Shown: piece by piece, positions 1 to 8,214 of the stretch
Numbering within the stretch: position 1 is the first letter of the stretch
Layout: each line of letters begins with the position of its first letter
Assembly (NCBI GenBank): GCA_030590265.1
Contig: JAUUYW010000002.1
Span: 1 to 29,147 of the forward strand
DNA length: 29,147 nucleotides
Origin: Candidatus Krumholzibacteriia bacterium
GTDB lineage: Bacteria; Krumholzibacteriota; Krumholzibacteriia; LZORAL124-64-63
Direction of reading: 5' to 3'
Program-made: the position numbers and the translations under genes
Notes under the pieces: generated by a model
Told to the model about the DNA's origin: nothing
The model's input: the letters and a program-made list of their open reading frames with translations, nothing else
Database searches by the model: none

Positions 1-418
1 CCTGATCCAGATAAGGCAGAATCTGGTCCAAAGGCGTGCCGGGATTCAAACTGATGCCCCGCTTCATACCCAACTCGCCAATGCGGGCCAGAGTTGGGGA
101 AATTTCGGCCTCCGCTTCCACATGAATCGTCAAACCATCGATGCCGGATTTGGCAAACTGTTCCAGGTATTTGTCGGGACGGCTGATCATCAGGTGGGCA
201 TCAAGGGGCAATTTGCTGAGCTTGCGCAAGGCACTGCAAATGAAGGGCCCGAAGGTGATGTTGGGCACAAAGTGACCGTCCATCACATCCAGATGCAGAA
301 AATCGGCACCGGCGGTGGTCATGTTTTCCAGATCATCTTTTAGACGGGAAAAATCGGCGGACAAGACCGAAGGCGCCACCCAGGCGCAACCTTCAGCGGG
401 ACGAGGCAACCAATTCAA
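1..418 (-). CDS. rpe: Ribulose-phosphate 3-epimerase, N-terminal part (cut by window edge)
   Basis: Interconverts D-ribulose 5-phosphate and D-xylulose 5-phosphate in the pentose phosphate pathway; a cytosolic TIM-barrel metalloenzyme. The visible 139 codons carry family motifs: VAPSVLSADF near residue 14, HLDVMDGHFVPN with the metal-binding His and catalytic Asp, DAHLMI with the second metal His, and IHVEAE. The half carrying the second catalytic Asp lies beyond base 1. I chose a TTG start at 418 because AAGGAG sits 6 bases upstream (425-430) and the protein aligns from there; no ATG fits as well. The start lies inside the end of the PASTA gene (26-base overlap), so the two are translationally close. 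The family call is firm; the exact start is probable. Confidence 0.93.
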   Translation of the reverse strand, partial: MNWLPRPAEGCAWVAPSVLSADFSRLKDDLENMTTAGADFLHLDVMDGHFVPNITFGPFICSALRKLSKLPLDAHLMISRPDKYLEQFAKSGIDGLTIHVEAEAEISPTLARIGELGMKRGISLNPGTPLDQILPYLDQ

Positions 419-1118
419 GACGTTCTCCTTTGGGGATTCTTTTGCCGGCAGGCGGCATTTGTTCCATGACCAGATTGGGAGCCATTTCATCCGTGCGTTT
501 GTAGGCCACGGGAGCCAGGACAAACCCGGCGGCAGTGATAATTTGGCGAGCCCGATAAAGAGGCGCACCTCTCAGATCGGGCATCCTGACCAGCTCGGCG
601 GCAGTGGGCTCGGCCAAAACCAGATCGACCACGGCCCCTTTGAAGAGTTCGAGTCCGGGCTCAGGGAATTGGAAGTCCACTACCGGCTCGCTAACACCGG
701 GACGCCGCAAATGAAGCACCCTGCCAAGACGATAATTTTCACGCTGGAGGGTGATTTCGGCCTGACGAAGGGAAAGCCCCGTCAGATCGGGAAGGGATCC
801 TGCCGGCGGTCCATTGCTGGTGATCACCATCACCGTGCGGCCACCGCGGATACCTTTTTCCGGAGCCGGAATTTGGTCCAGAATCATGCCTTCGGGGATG
901 GTCGGATGGGAAACCTGACGATTCACAACCACTTCCAGTTGGTGGCTTTTGAGTTTGGTCTGAGCTCCGGTCACGGTCATGCCACGAATATCCGGCATGG
1001 TCACCACTTTGTTCTGGTGAATCAGTTGGGGAAGGACCAGAAAGTTGATACCCAGAACAACCGCACCACCGAGGCCCACCAAGCCGATCAACATCAGAAT
1101 GAATTTCCAGAGTTTCAA
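393..1118 (-). CDS. Membrane-anchored PASTA-domain protein without kinase domain
   Basis: A 241-residue protein with one N-terminal membrane helix (about residues 7-30) and an outside part made of three PASTA-like repeats (about 40-105, 106-172, 175-240). Each repeat has the typical start (MPDIRGM, LPDLTGL, MPDLRGA) and a late Pro-Gly or Pro-Ala-Gly turn. PASTA domains in other proteins bind peptidoglycan fragments or beta-lactams, so an envelope-sensing or wall-binding role is inferred. There is no kinase or penicillin-binding domain. In many Gram-positive genomes the slot between rsmB and rpe holds a PASTA Ser/Thr kinase with its phosphatase and rsgA; here only a PASTA-only protein is present. 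Start is TTG with AAGGA 8-9 bases upstream, 12 bases after the rsmB stop. Confidence 0.85.
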   Translation of the reverse strand: MKLWKFILMLIGLVGLGGAVVLGINFLVLPQLIHQNKVVTMPDIRGMTVTGAQTKLKSHQLEVVVNRQVSHPTIPEGMILDQIPAPEKGIRGGRTVMVITSNGPPAGSLPDLTGLSLRQAEITLQRENYRLGRVLHLRRPGVSEPVVDFQFPEPGLELFKGAVVDLVLAEPTAAELVRMPDLRGAPLYRARQIITAAGFVLAPVAYKRTDEMAPNLVMEQMPPAGKRIPKGERLELVASSR

Positions 1119-1130
1119 CAGTCCAATCCT

Positions 1131-2522
1131 TTATCCATCAGCTTTTTTGCGCAAGCGCACGGCAAAAAACCCATCTCCAGGCTCTTCATTGGTATCGCCG
1201 GGCAACCATTGGCGCACCCAGTTTCCTTGCTCGTCAGGTGCCGTTTCCACATCATCCCGCTCGGCCATCAACTTGTCCAGCACCAGTTCATTCTCCTGTG
1301 GTTCGAGGCTGCAGGTGGCGTACAGAAAAAGCCCGCCCGGGGCCAGCAAATCCATGGACGCGTGGGCCAATTTGCGCAAAATGCGTCCGTTGCGGCCCGG
1401 GGTCCGGTTGGTCAAATTCCACCGGCCATCGGGATGATGGCGCAAGACGCCGGTTCCACTGCAGGGGCCATCCAACAAAACAGCCCCAAAATGCCCGGCG
1501 GGGAATGGAGCTGACAGTCCATCGGCACCGACAATTTCGATCCGGGACAAACCCGTGCGTTTCACGGTTCTGTTGAGCAAATCAACCCGACCGGGACGGT
1601 TGTCCATGGCCACCACTTTCCCTGTGCCGGGCCAGGCTGCTGCCAGACGGGCAGATTTTCCACCAGGTGCGGCGCACATGTCCAGCACCGGCAAATTTTC
1701 CAGGGGGCCGCCTGCCAGAATTGAAGCACCACTCATCAGCCAACGGGTGGCCTTCTGCACCGTAGGATCCTGAACAATGAGACAGGGATGTTGTTCCATC
1801 ACTTCGGCCAAACGGGCGCGCCCAGGACGGTCCTCCAGCAGCAAAGTACGAGGAGAATCACCCGGCAGGACATCCAGGCCCATTTCTTCCAGAGCCCCTG
1901 CCACAGCCACGGGATCAGCCGGTTTTAACACATGAAAAGCCATCACCACCGGCTGGTTGTTGAAAGCGCAGATCTCTTCGGTAGGTTTGGGGCCGTATTG
2001 TTCACTCCATCGGCGGACCAACCATTCGGGATGAGATTGCCAGGCTGCGAGCTGAGCCAGGGGATCATCGGCCAAATTATCGAAAAGCATTTTCATCAGG
2101 ACTTCACGTTGTTGCCGCCCTTCAGAATTTTCAGGCAACAATCGACGGCGCACCGACTGCAACACTCCATTGACAAAGCCCACCTTGCCATTGCTGACAT
2201 GAGTGCGGCACAACTCCCCAGCCTGGTGAATGGCGGCATAAGCCGGCACCCCATCCAGCCCCAAGAGCTGATGCAAAGTCATATGAAACAGGGCCAATTC
2301 GTTGCTTTGTTTGGAAAGTTTTCGTTTCACAAATTGTTTCAGGATATGCTGGTAACGACCTCGCCATTGCAAGGTGCCACGGACCAGTTCCGCCAACAAA
2401 CCACTTTGGCGGCGATCAGCCAAATTGTTCAGGGCACGATCCAACAGAGAATCCAAAGGGGCGCCATCATAGACATCGATCAAAATTTCCAGAGCCTGGC
2501 GGCGCAAAGGATCGACACTCAT
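1131..2522 (-). CDS. rsmB: 16S rRNA (cytosine-967-C5)-methyltransferase
   Basis: Methylates C967 of 16S rRNA (E. coli numbering) using SAM. The 463 residues hold an N-terminal NusB-like helical RNA-binding domain (about 5-135) and a C-terminal Rossmann methyltransferase domain. Motif I is at 281-290 (DMCAAPGGKS), motif IV with its conserved Cys is at 351-354 (DGPC), and the nucleophile loop is ATCS with Cys404, followed by EPQENE. This is the full NOL1/NOP2/Sun set and the usual family length. The ATG overlaps the fmt stop by 4 bases (ATGA), so translation is probably coupled. Order def-fmt-rsmB is a very common bacterial arrangement linking initiator-Met processing with ribosome maturation. 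Confidence 0.95.
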   Translation of the reverse strand: MSVDPLRRQALEILIDVYDGAPLDSLLDRALNNLADRRQSGLLAELVRGTLQWRGRYQHILKQFVKRKLSKQSNELALFHMTLHQLLGLDGVPAYAAIHQAGELCRTHVSNGKVGFVNGVLQSVRRRLLPENSEGRQQREVLMKMLFDNLADDPLAQLAAWQSHPEWLVRRWSEQYGPKPTEEICAFNNQPVVMAFHVLKPADPVAVAGALEEMGLDVLPGDSPRTLLLEDRPGRARLAEVMEQHPCLIVQDPTVQKATRWLMSGASILAGGPLENLPVLDMCAAPGGKSARLAAAWPGTGKVVAMDNRPGRVDLLNRTVKRTGLSRIEIVGADGLSAPFPAGHFGAVLLDGPCSGTGVLRHHPDGRWNLTNRTPGRNGRILRKLAHASMDLLAPGGLFLYATCSLEPQENELVLDKLMAERDDVETAPDEQGNWVRQWLPGDTNEEPGDGFFAVRLRKKADG

Positions 2523-3454
2523 GAGCAGAAAACATCCCCGATACGGATTTCAAATCCACGCAAAAAATCGGCCACCGGCAAAGGGCGTTTGCCGGGAACC
2601 TGCAGCCCGGTCAGAAGGATGGAACCTTCCCCACAAGCAACCTGCACACCGTCTTCCCCTAGAGAAAGTACGGTGCCTGGATCTTTCCCCGAAACGAGAA
2701 ACGACATGGGGCGAGCCGAGGTCACTTTGATAATTTTTTCGCCCAGAAAAGAGGTAGTGCCCGGCCAGGGACTGAGGGCTCGGATCTGGTTGTGCACAGT
2801 GATGACTTCGCGATCCCAGCGCACGGCGGACAAGGTTTTGGTCAGCTTGGGAGCATAAACGGCACCCGCGTCGCTTTGAGGGATGGGTGTGATGCGATGG
2901 TTGGCCAGGTTGCGCAAGGTATGGATGAGCAGATCCGCGCCCTGGCCCGCCAAATTGTCCAGCACATCACCCGCGGTGTCTTCGGGGCCGATGGCGATGG
3001 AACGTTGGGCCAGCACCGGTCCGGTGTCCACACCCTTGTCCATGTTCATGATGGTCACGCCAGTCCAGGTATCACCGTGCATCATGGCGTATTGCACCGG
3101 CGAAACTCCCCGCCAGCGGGGCAACAAGCTGGCGTGCACGTTGATGCAACCCAGCGGCGGGTTCGACAACAAAGGCTCACGCAGAATGTGACCAAAGGCC
3201 GCCACAACCACCGCGTCCGGCTTTTCGGCCATGATAGCTTCGGATACAACCGGCCCATCACCTTTGCCAAAATCCATCACCGGCAGACCATGATTCTGGG
3301 CGGTGGCCTTAACCGCCGTGGGCAACATTTTGCGCCCGCGCCCGGCTCTGCGATCAGGCTGAGTCACCACCAGGCAAACCTCGAAGCGGTTTTCCACCAG
3401 GGCTTCCAGGGAAGGCACCGCAAAATCCGGGGACCCCATAAAAGCAACCTTCAT
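2519..3454 (-). CDS. fmt: Methionyl-tRNA formyltransferase
   Basis: Transfers a formyl group from 10-formyltetrahydrofolate to Met-tRNA(fMet), making the initiator tRNA. The 311-residue protein starts MKVAFMGSPDFAVPSL, a standard Fmt start. The formyltransferase catalytic triad is in place: Asn105 and His107 in NVHASLLPRWRG, and Asp143 in KGVDTGPVL. The C-terminal OB-like tRNA-binding domain follows from about residue 205. The reading frame is open further upstream, but the ATG at 3454 is chosen because it overlaps the def stop as ATGA, has GAGGA just upstream, and begins at the family's normal N-terminus. Works as a pair with the adjacent deformylase: one adds and the other removes the formyl group. 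Confidence 0.96.
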   Translation of the reverse strand: MKVAFMGSPDFAVPSLEALVENRFEVCLVVTQPDRRAGRGRKMLPTAVKATAQNHGLPVMDFGKGDGPVVSEAIMAEKPDAVVVAAFGHILREPLLSNPPLGCINVHASLLPRWRGVSPVQYAMMHGDTWTGVTIMNMDKGVDTGPVLAQRSIAIGPEDTAGDVLDNLAGQGADLLIHTLRNLANHRITPIPQSDAGAVYAPKLTKTLSAVRWDREVITVHNQIRALSPWPGTTSFLGEKIIKVTSARPMSFLVSGKDPGTVLSLGEDGVQVACGEGSILLTGLQVPGKRPLPVADFLRGFEIRIGDVFCS

Positions 3455-4023
3455 GATCGGTTCCTCAGCTTCCAGGTTAGATGACCCAACAACTGCATGA
3501 CCAGTCGTGGCCAGAGCCACAATTTGGTCCTGAATGGAAAATGATCCACGAAGAGCACTCCATCGAGATGATCCACCTCGTGTTGCACAATTCGGGCAAA
3601 CATTTTTTTGTTGCGAACCTGATGGGCGTGCCCACTCTCATCAAAATAATTGACCACGACTCCCCGGGGCCTGATCACATCCTGATACAAACCAGGAAAT
3701 GATAAACATCCCTCTTCAAAAGCCACCCTGGGTCCAAAAGTCTCAATAATTTCCGGATTGATCAGGGTGATACGGCTCTTGGCGGTGGGTGCTTCCGGAT
3801 CACGGATCACAACCACCCGAAGATCGACACCCACCTGGGGCGCGGCCAAGCCTACACCACCGTCGGTGTTCAGGACGAGCCAGAGATGTTCCACCAATTC
3901 ACGGGTTTCCCGGGCTGCAGGATCGGCCGGGCGGCAACGTTGCCTGAGGCACCGATTGCCAAAACGCCGAATGACCTGTCCAGGACTCACCCGTTCAGTA
4001 TTTGCCAGTCCATCGGATGACAA
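3451..4023 (-). CDS. def: Peptide deformylase
   Basis: Metalloenzyme that removes the N-formyl group from new proteins. All three family motifs are visible in 190 residues: GVGLAAPQ (56-63), EGCLS (104-108, metal ligand Cys106) and HEVDH (148-152, metal ligands His148 and His152, general base Glu149). The loop between motifs 1 and 2 is short. The C-terminus runs about 30 residues past motif 3 with a Trp/Leu-rich basic tail (KLWLWPRL..), a bit longer than the minimal enzyme. Start is a TTG with GGAG 5 bases upstream, placed two bases after the yajC stop. It forms def-fmt-rsmB by 4-base overlaps. Confidence 0.95.
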   Translation of the reverse strand: MSSDGLANTERVSPGQVIRRFGNRCLRQRCRPADPAARETRELVEHLWLVLNTDGGVGLAAPQVGVDLRVVVIRDPEAPTAKSRITLINPEIIETFGPRVAFEEGCLSFPGLYQDVIRPRGVVVNYFDESGHAHQVRNKKMFARIVQHEVDHLDGVLFVDHFPFRTKLWLWPRLVMQLLGHLTWKLRNRS

Positions 4024-4025
4024 TT

Positions 4026-4349
4026 CTACTCCGTGCCGGCTTCCACCACAGCACTCACGGAGCTTTTGGCGATTTCAACTTTCACGTTCTCGGCAATGGT
4101 GGCCACCACGCGGTCGCCTTTGACATCGCGCACTGTGGCAAACAGTCCACCATTGGTGACGATTTTGTCGCCGCGTTTGATGGCTTGGATCATGGCTTTG
4201 CGCTGGTCGGCCTGCTTTTTCTGAGGCCGAATGATCAGAAACCAGAATACGCCGAACATGAGAATAATGGGCAGAAAACCAGCAATGGCTGAACCACTAC
4301 CACCGGAACCACCGGGCATGGAAAGAGCCAAAACGTTCATGAGGGTCAT
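4026..4349 (-). CDS. yajC: Preprotein translocase accessory subunit YajC
   Basis: Small membrane protein that associates with SecDF in the Sec export machinery. In 107 residues there is a short Gly/Ser-rich N-terminus, one membrane helix (about 22-42) ending in the signature IIRPQKKQ, and a small soluble domain (GDKIVTNGG..) that matches the family. ATG start with AAGGAGAGG directly upstream. The 157-base gap between tgt and yajC contains a perfect 7-base hairpin (4385-4402, GGATGCC arms) but no T-run, so it is not a terminator by sequence. Order queA-tgt-yajC is widely conserved; secDF, often next, is replaced here by def. Confidence 0.94.
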   Translation of the reverse strand: MTLMNVLALSMPGGSGGSGSAIAGFLPIILMFGVFWFLIIRPQKKQADQRKAMIQAIKRGDKIVTNGGLFATVRDVKGDRVVATIAENVKVEIAKSSVSAVVEAGTE

Positions 4350-4384
4350 GAACCTCTCCTTATTTTCAATTCAAGGGGCAATAT

Positions 4385-4402
4385 GGATGCCTGAGGGCAT
4401 CC
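4385..4402 (-). other. Hairpin in the yajC leader
   Basis: GGATGCC and GGCATCC form a perfect 7-base-pair stem with a 4-base loop, about 35-53 bases ahead of the yajC start codon in the tgt-yajC gap. On the minus strand it is followed by ATATTGCCCC, not a U-tract, so it does not look like an intrinsic terminator. RNA processing or stability is possible; a role is not shown. Confidence 0.4.
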
Positions 4403-4506
4403 GACGTCGAAACTCGCCCGGCAAAGATGCAACGTTTGGGTTTCCGGGGCAAGTTTGGGTGTGGCGTTGTTTGGGAAAGACCATGTCAGGCAGTCACCAT
4501 CAAGGA

Positions 4507-5718
4507 TCAGAGGCGTCGTTTTCGCCCTCCCGGAGATCGGTTTTCCACTCCAGCCAACCGAGCCCTCTCTCCCTCCTGCCAGCGCCGAGTCACTTCCCGG
4601 GCAAAAGGCTTGAATTCCCCCGCCTCCAGTGATCCACGAATCCCGGCCATCAACTCCTGATAAAAAAACAGGTTATGCATGCTTGCCAGAGTGGGCCCCA
4701 ATATTTCATTGGCCTTGAAAAGATGACGAATGTATCCCCGACTATGACGAGCACACACCGGGCACCCACACTCATCATCAATGGGCCGGTGGTCCTCGGC
4801 ATTTTCCTGATTCTTCACAACCAACCGCCCATCCCGCGTCAACACCGTCCCGGTGCGGGCCATGCGAGTGGGCAAAACGCAATCGAACATATCAATGCCC
4901 ATTTCCACACTGGCAACAATATCATCGGGAAAGCCAACACCCATGAGATAACGAGGTTTATCCTGGGGCAACAATCCAGCCGAGAGTTCAGTGATTTCAC
5001 GCATGGCCTCAGTGGGCTCACCCACCGACAACCCACCCACCGCATAACCCGGCAAATCCAGATCAACAATTTGCGCGGCACTTTGCCGACGCAAATCCTG
5101 GTGAACTCCGCCCTGCATGATGCCAAAAAGAACTCGCTCCCAACCTTCACGAGAGGTCCGGCCGCCAAAGACATCCTTGCAGCGAACCAACCAGCGGGAG
5201 GTTCGGTCCAAGGCCGCTTCCACTTCCTGCTTGCTCACTCCGTAGGCCGCGCACTGATCAAAGGCCATGATGATGTCGGCCCCGATGTTGAGTTGGGCCT
5301 CCATGCTCACTTCAGGACTGAAAAAATGTTTGCTGCCATCAAGGTGCGAACGGAACTCCACCCCATCTTCAGTGATCTTGTTCAGCTCGTTCAAACTGAA
5401 AACCTGAAAACCGGCGCTGTCGGTGAGCAAGGCTCCATCCCAGCCCTGGAATTTGTGCAGTCCGCCCATGCGCTGGATGAGCTCGTGACCGGGACGCAAA
5501 TACAAGTGGTAGGTATTGCCGAGAATAATACGTGCGCCAGTTTCCCAGACAGATTCAAAGGTGACGGCTTTGACTGTTCCCACGGTGCCGACAGGCATGA
5601 AAACCGGTGTCTCAATGGTGCCGTGGCCAGTGTTAAGACGTCCTCGACGAGCAGCGCAATCGGAGGCGGTGGAGTCCACTTGGAAGCTGAAAGGGGTATC
5701 CAGTTTGTGCTTGATCAA
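4507..5718 (-). CDS. tgt: tRNA-guanine transglycosylase (queuine/preQ1)
   Basis: Swaps guanine-34 for preQ1 in GUN-anticodon tRNAs during queuosine synthesis. The 403-residue protein shows NTYHLYLRPG, the base-binding/acid-base Asp in LTDSAGFQVFSL (about residue 100), GGLSVGEP, the nucleophile Asp in GIDMFDCVLPTR, and the zinc site CGCPVC with a distal His in MHNLFFY. The frame stays open upstream into queA, but a TTG at 5718 has AAGGA 7 bases upstream and falls after the queA stop, and the next residues match the usual N-terminus (CAARRGRLNTGHG). A start at 5775 would overlap queA by 41 bases and add a non-conserved Cys-rich stretch. It acts directly before QueA in the pathway. Confidence 0.96.
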   Translation of the reverse strand: MIKHKLDTPFSFQVDSTASDCAARRGRLNTGHGTIETPVFMPVGTVGTVKAVTFESVWETGARIILGNTYHLYLRPGHELIQRMGGLHKFQGWDGALLTDSAGFQVFSLNELNKITEDGVEFRSHLDGSKHFFSPEVSMEAQLNIGADIIMAFDQCAAYGVSKQEVEAALDRTSRWLVRCKDVFGGRTSREGWERVLFGIMQGGVHQDLRRQSAAQIVDLDLPGYAVGGLSVGEPTEAMREITELSAGLLPQDKPRYLMGVGFPDDIVASVEMGIDMFDCVLPTRMARTGTVLTRDGRLVVKNQENAEDHRPIDDECGCPVCARHSRGYIRHLFKANEILGPTLASMHNLFFYQELMAGIRGSLEAGEFKPFAREVTRRWQEGERARLAGVENRSPGGRKRRL

Positions 5719-5734
5719 GATCTTGTCCTTTGGG

Positions 5735-6904
5735 CTATTGACTGCAACCGGGCAACAGCAACATGCAATCACCATAGCTGTAAAAACGCATCTTCTTTTC
5801 CACTGCTAGGCGGTAGGCCAAACGCCAGGTTTTTGAACCGGCAAGAGAGGCCACCAACATTAGCAGAGACGAGCCTGGCAGGTGGAAGTTTGTCAGAAGA
5901 CCATCGGCTGCACTGACCCGATCCGGCGGTTGGATGAAGAGCCGGGTCATGCCGGTGACTTGCCAGTGACCTTCATTGTTGCGTTGAGCACTGCCGGTGA
6001 AGAAAGGATCGGGGTCCTCGGCTGAGGGGGCAAATTCCAAACAATTCTGATCGGTCGCCTCGAGCCCCAGACGGGACACGGTTTCCAAAACCCGCAGGCT
6101 GGTTGTGCCGACGGCGATCACTCGTCCGCCATTGGCACGGGTTTCTTTCACTGCCCCATGAGTCTCCCCATTGAAACGGAAAAACTCCCGGTGAAGACGA
6201 CCGGCGGCGATTTGTTCTTCGGTGGGGGGTTTGAAAGTGCCTGGCCCCACATGCAAAGAGACCCGGGCAATCTTCACGCCCCGGTCAGACAGGGCACCCA
6301 TGGTTTGATCGGAAAAATGCAGTCCAGCCGTAGGCGCGGCCACCGAGCCGGCGCCGGTTGAATCAGGCAGGTTGTAGACTGTTTGGTAACGCACTCTATC
6401 GCGTTGGCCACGTTCCTGGCCCTGGGGATCACCATCATCCCGCCGAATATATGGAGGAAGGGGCATCACACCGTGGTCAGCAGCCAACTTCCAGGGATCC
6501 GGGTCCGAGGTCACCAGGATTTGCCCGTCGTCACGTTTCTCCAGAATTTCCAGAAATTGGTTTTCAGGGCCGATGGACAGGCGGATTCCAGAGCGCAGGC
6601 GCCGAACCGGTTTGGCCATGGCCAACCAGGTCTGCGATTTGACCGGCCGGATCAGCAAAACTTCAACCTGGCCGCCGGTGTCCACACGTCGAGTCATCAG
6701 GCGGGCCGGCAAAACACGACTGTCGTTGAGCACCAGCAAATCGCCAGACTTCAACAGAGAAGGCAACTCCCTGAAGATGCGTTCACAAACCGGGCCGACT
6801 TCCGGCTCCACCAGCATCAAACGAGAATCCCCACGACGCTCGGGAGGGTCCTGGGCGATCAACTCCTCGGGAAGATCGAACTGCCACTCACTGCCAGCAC
6901 TCAA
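5735..6904 (-). CDS. queA: S-adenosylmethionine:tRNA ribosyltransferase-isomerase
   Basis: Moves and isomerises the ribosyl group of SAM onto preQ1-modified tRNA, giving epoxyqueuosine. The 389 residues begin with the family signature (FDLPEELIAQDPPERRGDSRLM) and contain LLVLNDSRVLPARL, YQTVYN, SVAAPTAGLHF, HVGPGTFKP, the His-Arg-Glu run LHREFF, VGTTSLRVLE and the C-terminal TNFHLPGSSLLMLVAS. A non-conserved spacer occurs around 120-165. Start is TTG, and its TTGA overlaps the ruvB stop; AGGGTG lies 7 bases upstream. With tgt it makes a two-gene queuosine module; later genes such as queG or queH are not in the window. Confidence 0.96.
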   Translation of the reverse strand: MSAGSEWQFDLPEELIAQDPPERRGDSRLMLVEPEVGPVCERIFRELPSLLKSGDLLVLNDSRVLPARLMTRRVDTGGQVEVLLIRPVKSQTWLAMAKPVRRLRSGIRLSIGPENQFLEILEKRDDGQILVTSDPDPWKLAADHGVMPLPPYIRRDDGDPQGQERGQRDRVRYQTVYNLPDSTGAGSVAAPTAGLHFSDQTMGALSDRGVKIARVSLHVGPGTFKPPTEEQIAAGRLHREFFRFNGETHGAVKETRANGGRVIAVGTTSLRVLETVSRLGLEATDQNCLEFAPSAEDPDPFFTGSAQRNNEGHWQVTGMTRLFIQPPDRVSAADGLLTNFHLPGSSLLMLVASLAGSKTWRLAYRLAVEKKMRFYSYGDCMLLLPGCSQ

Positions 6905-7938
6905 AGCAACTCACCCTGAATGCCGGAGCCCGGTCCGTCTGTTGGTTTCTCCAGGCCCAGGTGGGCATAGGCATGGGAGGTCACTTCGCGCCCGCGGCTG
7001 GTGCGTTTCAACAGACCCGATTGGATGAGGAATGGTTCCACTACATCTTCCAGAGTATCGGACTCCTCGCCCAGACTGACGGACATATTGCTGATGCCCA
7101 CAGGCCCACCTTCGAAGTGATCGATGATGGTTTGCAGATACCGACGATCCAGAGGTTCCAGGCCCAGAGCGTCGACCCCAAGTTTGGTCAGCCCCATGTC
7201 GGCTGTCTCCTGGTCAATCATGGGCTTGCCGAGAACCTGGGCAAAGTCCCGCACGCGCCGCAGCAGCCGGTTGGCCGCGCGGGGAGTGCCCCGGCTGCGG
7301 CGGGCAATCTCCACTGCGCCTTGTTGGTCGATGCCGATGCCTAAAATGCCGGCCGATCTGGTAACAATGATGGCCAGATCTTCAGGAGGATAAAAATCCA
7401 GATGAAAGACAATACCAAAGCGGCTGCGCAGAGCCGGGGTAATCAGGCCTGCCCGGGTGGTGGCCCCGATCAATGTGAATGGTTCCAGTTGCAGATTGAA
7501 ATGCCGGGCGTTGGGCCCCTTGTCGATAATCAGCTCCACTCGCCAATCTTCCATGGCCGGATAGAGATGCTCTTCAATGACCCTGCCGAGCCGGTGGATT
7601 TCGTCGATAAAAATGGCCCGGCGGTCAGACTGTTCGCTGAGCAGGGCGATGAGCTCGGCAGCATTGGTAAAGGCGGGCCCGCTGGTGAGGCGCAGCTCCA
7701 ATTCCATTTCAGCGGCCACAATTTGGCTCAGAGTGGTTTTGCCCAACCCCGGAGGGCCATGCAGCAGGACATGGTCCAGCACTTCCCCGCGCTGACGGGC
7801 AGCCTGGATGAAGATGCGCAGGTTCTCTTTGAGAGCTTCCTGCCCAATAAATTCGTCCAGACGACGGGGACGCAAACTTAAGTCGAGGTCCTCGTCCTGT
7901 GGTTGGTGTTTGGGGTCTGTCCAGCGTTCGTTTTCCAA
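6901..7938 (-). CDS. ruvB: Holliday junction branch migration ATPase RuvB
   Basis: Hexameric AAA+ motor that drives branch migration with RuvA at recombination intermediates. Over 345 residues: RPRRLDEFIGQ near 23, Walker A GPPGLGKTT (61-69), Walker B IDEIH (111-115), sensor 1 GATTRAG, arginine finger region PALRSRFGI, sensor 2 GTPRAANRLLRRVRD, and the C-terminal winged helix (PFLIQSGLLKRTSRGR). The best start is a TTG; an in-frame stop lies just upstream, and AAAGGA is 12 bases away, rather far. It is separated from ruvA and ruvC by about 4 kb carrying cotH and a methyltransferase, and has its own likely promoter at 7997-8024. Confidence 0.96.
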   Translation of the reverse strand: MENERWTDPKHQPQDEDLDLSLRPRRLDEFIGQEALKENLRIFIQAARQRGEVLDHVLLHGPPGLGKTTLSQIVAAEMELELRLTSGPAFTNAAELIALLSEQSDRRAIFIDEIHRLGRVIEEHLYPAMEDWRVELIIDKGPNARHFNLQLEPFTLIGATTRAGLITPALRSRFGIVFHLDFYPPEDLAIIVTRSAGILGIGIDQQGAVEIARRSRGTPRAANRLLRRVRDFAQVLGKPMIDQETADMGLTKLGVDALGLEPLDRRYLQTIIDHFEGGPVGISNMSVSLGEESDTLEDVVEPFLIQSGLLKRTSRGREVTSHAYAHLGLEKPTDGPGSGIQGELL

Positions 7939-7996
7939 GATCGAAATTTATCCTTTGGCCAGGTGACAAGGGAAGTGGAGTATTTGCTTTGGAGGA

Positions 7997-8024
7997 ATTC
8001 TAGTGCACCGTACTGAAAAATCAA
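7997..8024 (-). promoter_or_regulatory. Probable promoter of the ruvB-queA-tgt operon
   Basis: Minus strand: -35 TTGATT (8019-8024), 16-base spacer, -10 TAGAAT (7997-8002). Predicted start near 7990, leader about 50 bases. Found by eye; it explains how ruvB is expressed after separation from ruvCA. Confidence 0.55.
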
Positions 8025-8088
8025 CGGTAAAGGGATTTTGCCGTGCCCAGACGTTCAAATAGCTCCGGCATTCCTTTCTCGTTTTTCG

Positions 8089-8104
8089 AATGGAATGATC
8101 CATT
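8089..8104. promoter_or_regulatory. Inverted repeat upstream of cotH
   Basis: AATGGA and TCCATT form a perfect 6-base dyad with a 4-base spacer. It lies 7 bases from the next dyad cluster, so both may belong to one regulatory region. Possible operator; no known regulator motif recognised. Confidence 0.4.
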
Positions 8105-8111
8105 TAATGTG

Positions 8112-8140
8112 TTATACTTATAAAAGTATAAATAATACTT
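8112..8140. promoter_or_regulatory. Overlapping dyads (three ATACTT half-sites) upstream of cotH
   Basis: TTATACTT (8112-8119), ATAA, AAGTATAA (8124-8131) is a perfect 8-base inverted repeat. The second arm also pairs with a third half-site: AAGTAT (8124-8129), AAATA, ATACTT (8135-8140). Half-sites are spaced about one helical turn apart (10-11 bases), as in operators for dimers binding one DNA face. In RNA the middle arm could pair with either neighbour. The segment also resembles -10 elements (TATACT, TATAAA), so it may be a promoter covered by an operator. Located 75-100 bases ahead of the cotH start. Confidence 0.5.
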
Positions 8141-8214
8141 CAAAAATACGACGTTAGGTCATTCACCGCTTTTTCGATAGTGTCGCCATCAACCAACCAA
8201 TTCGGGAGAATTCA

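Larger units (their letters stand above)
7939..8214. other. Divergent ruvB/cotH intergenic region
   Basis: 276 gene-free bases between two divergently transcribed genes. The ruvB side holds a sigma70-like promoter. The cotH side becomes AT-rich from about 8100 and holds three overlapping or adjacent inverted repeats (8089-8140). I see no ORF with a ribosome site and no tRNA-like fold here. Confidence 0.7.

Noticed and set aside
315..1514. Long plus-strand open frame opposite the PASTA and rsmB genes
   Set aside because: Antisense shadow of two firmly identified genes; His/Gln-rich composition and no domain.
4675..5916. Long plus-strand open frame opposite tgt
   Set aside because: Antisense shadow of tgt and the end of queA, no ribosome site or domain.
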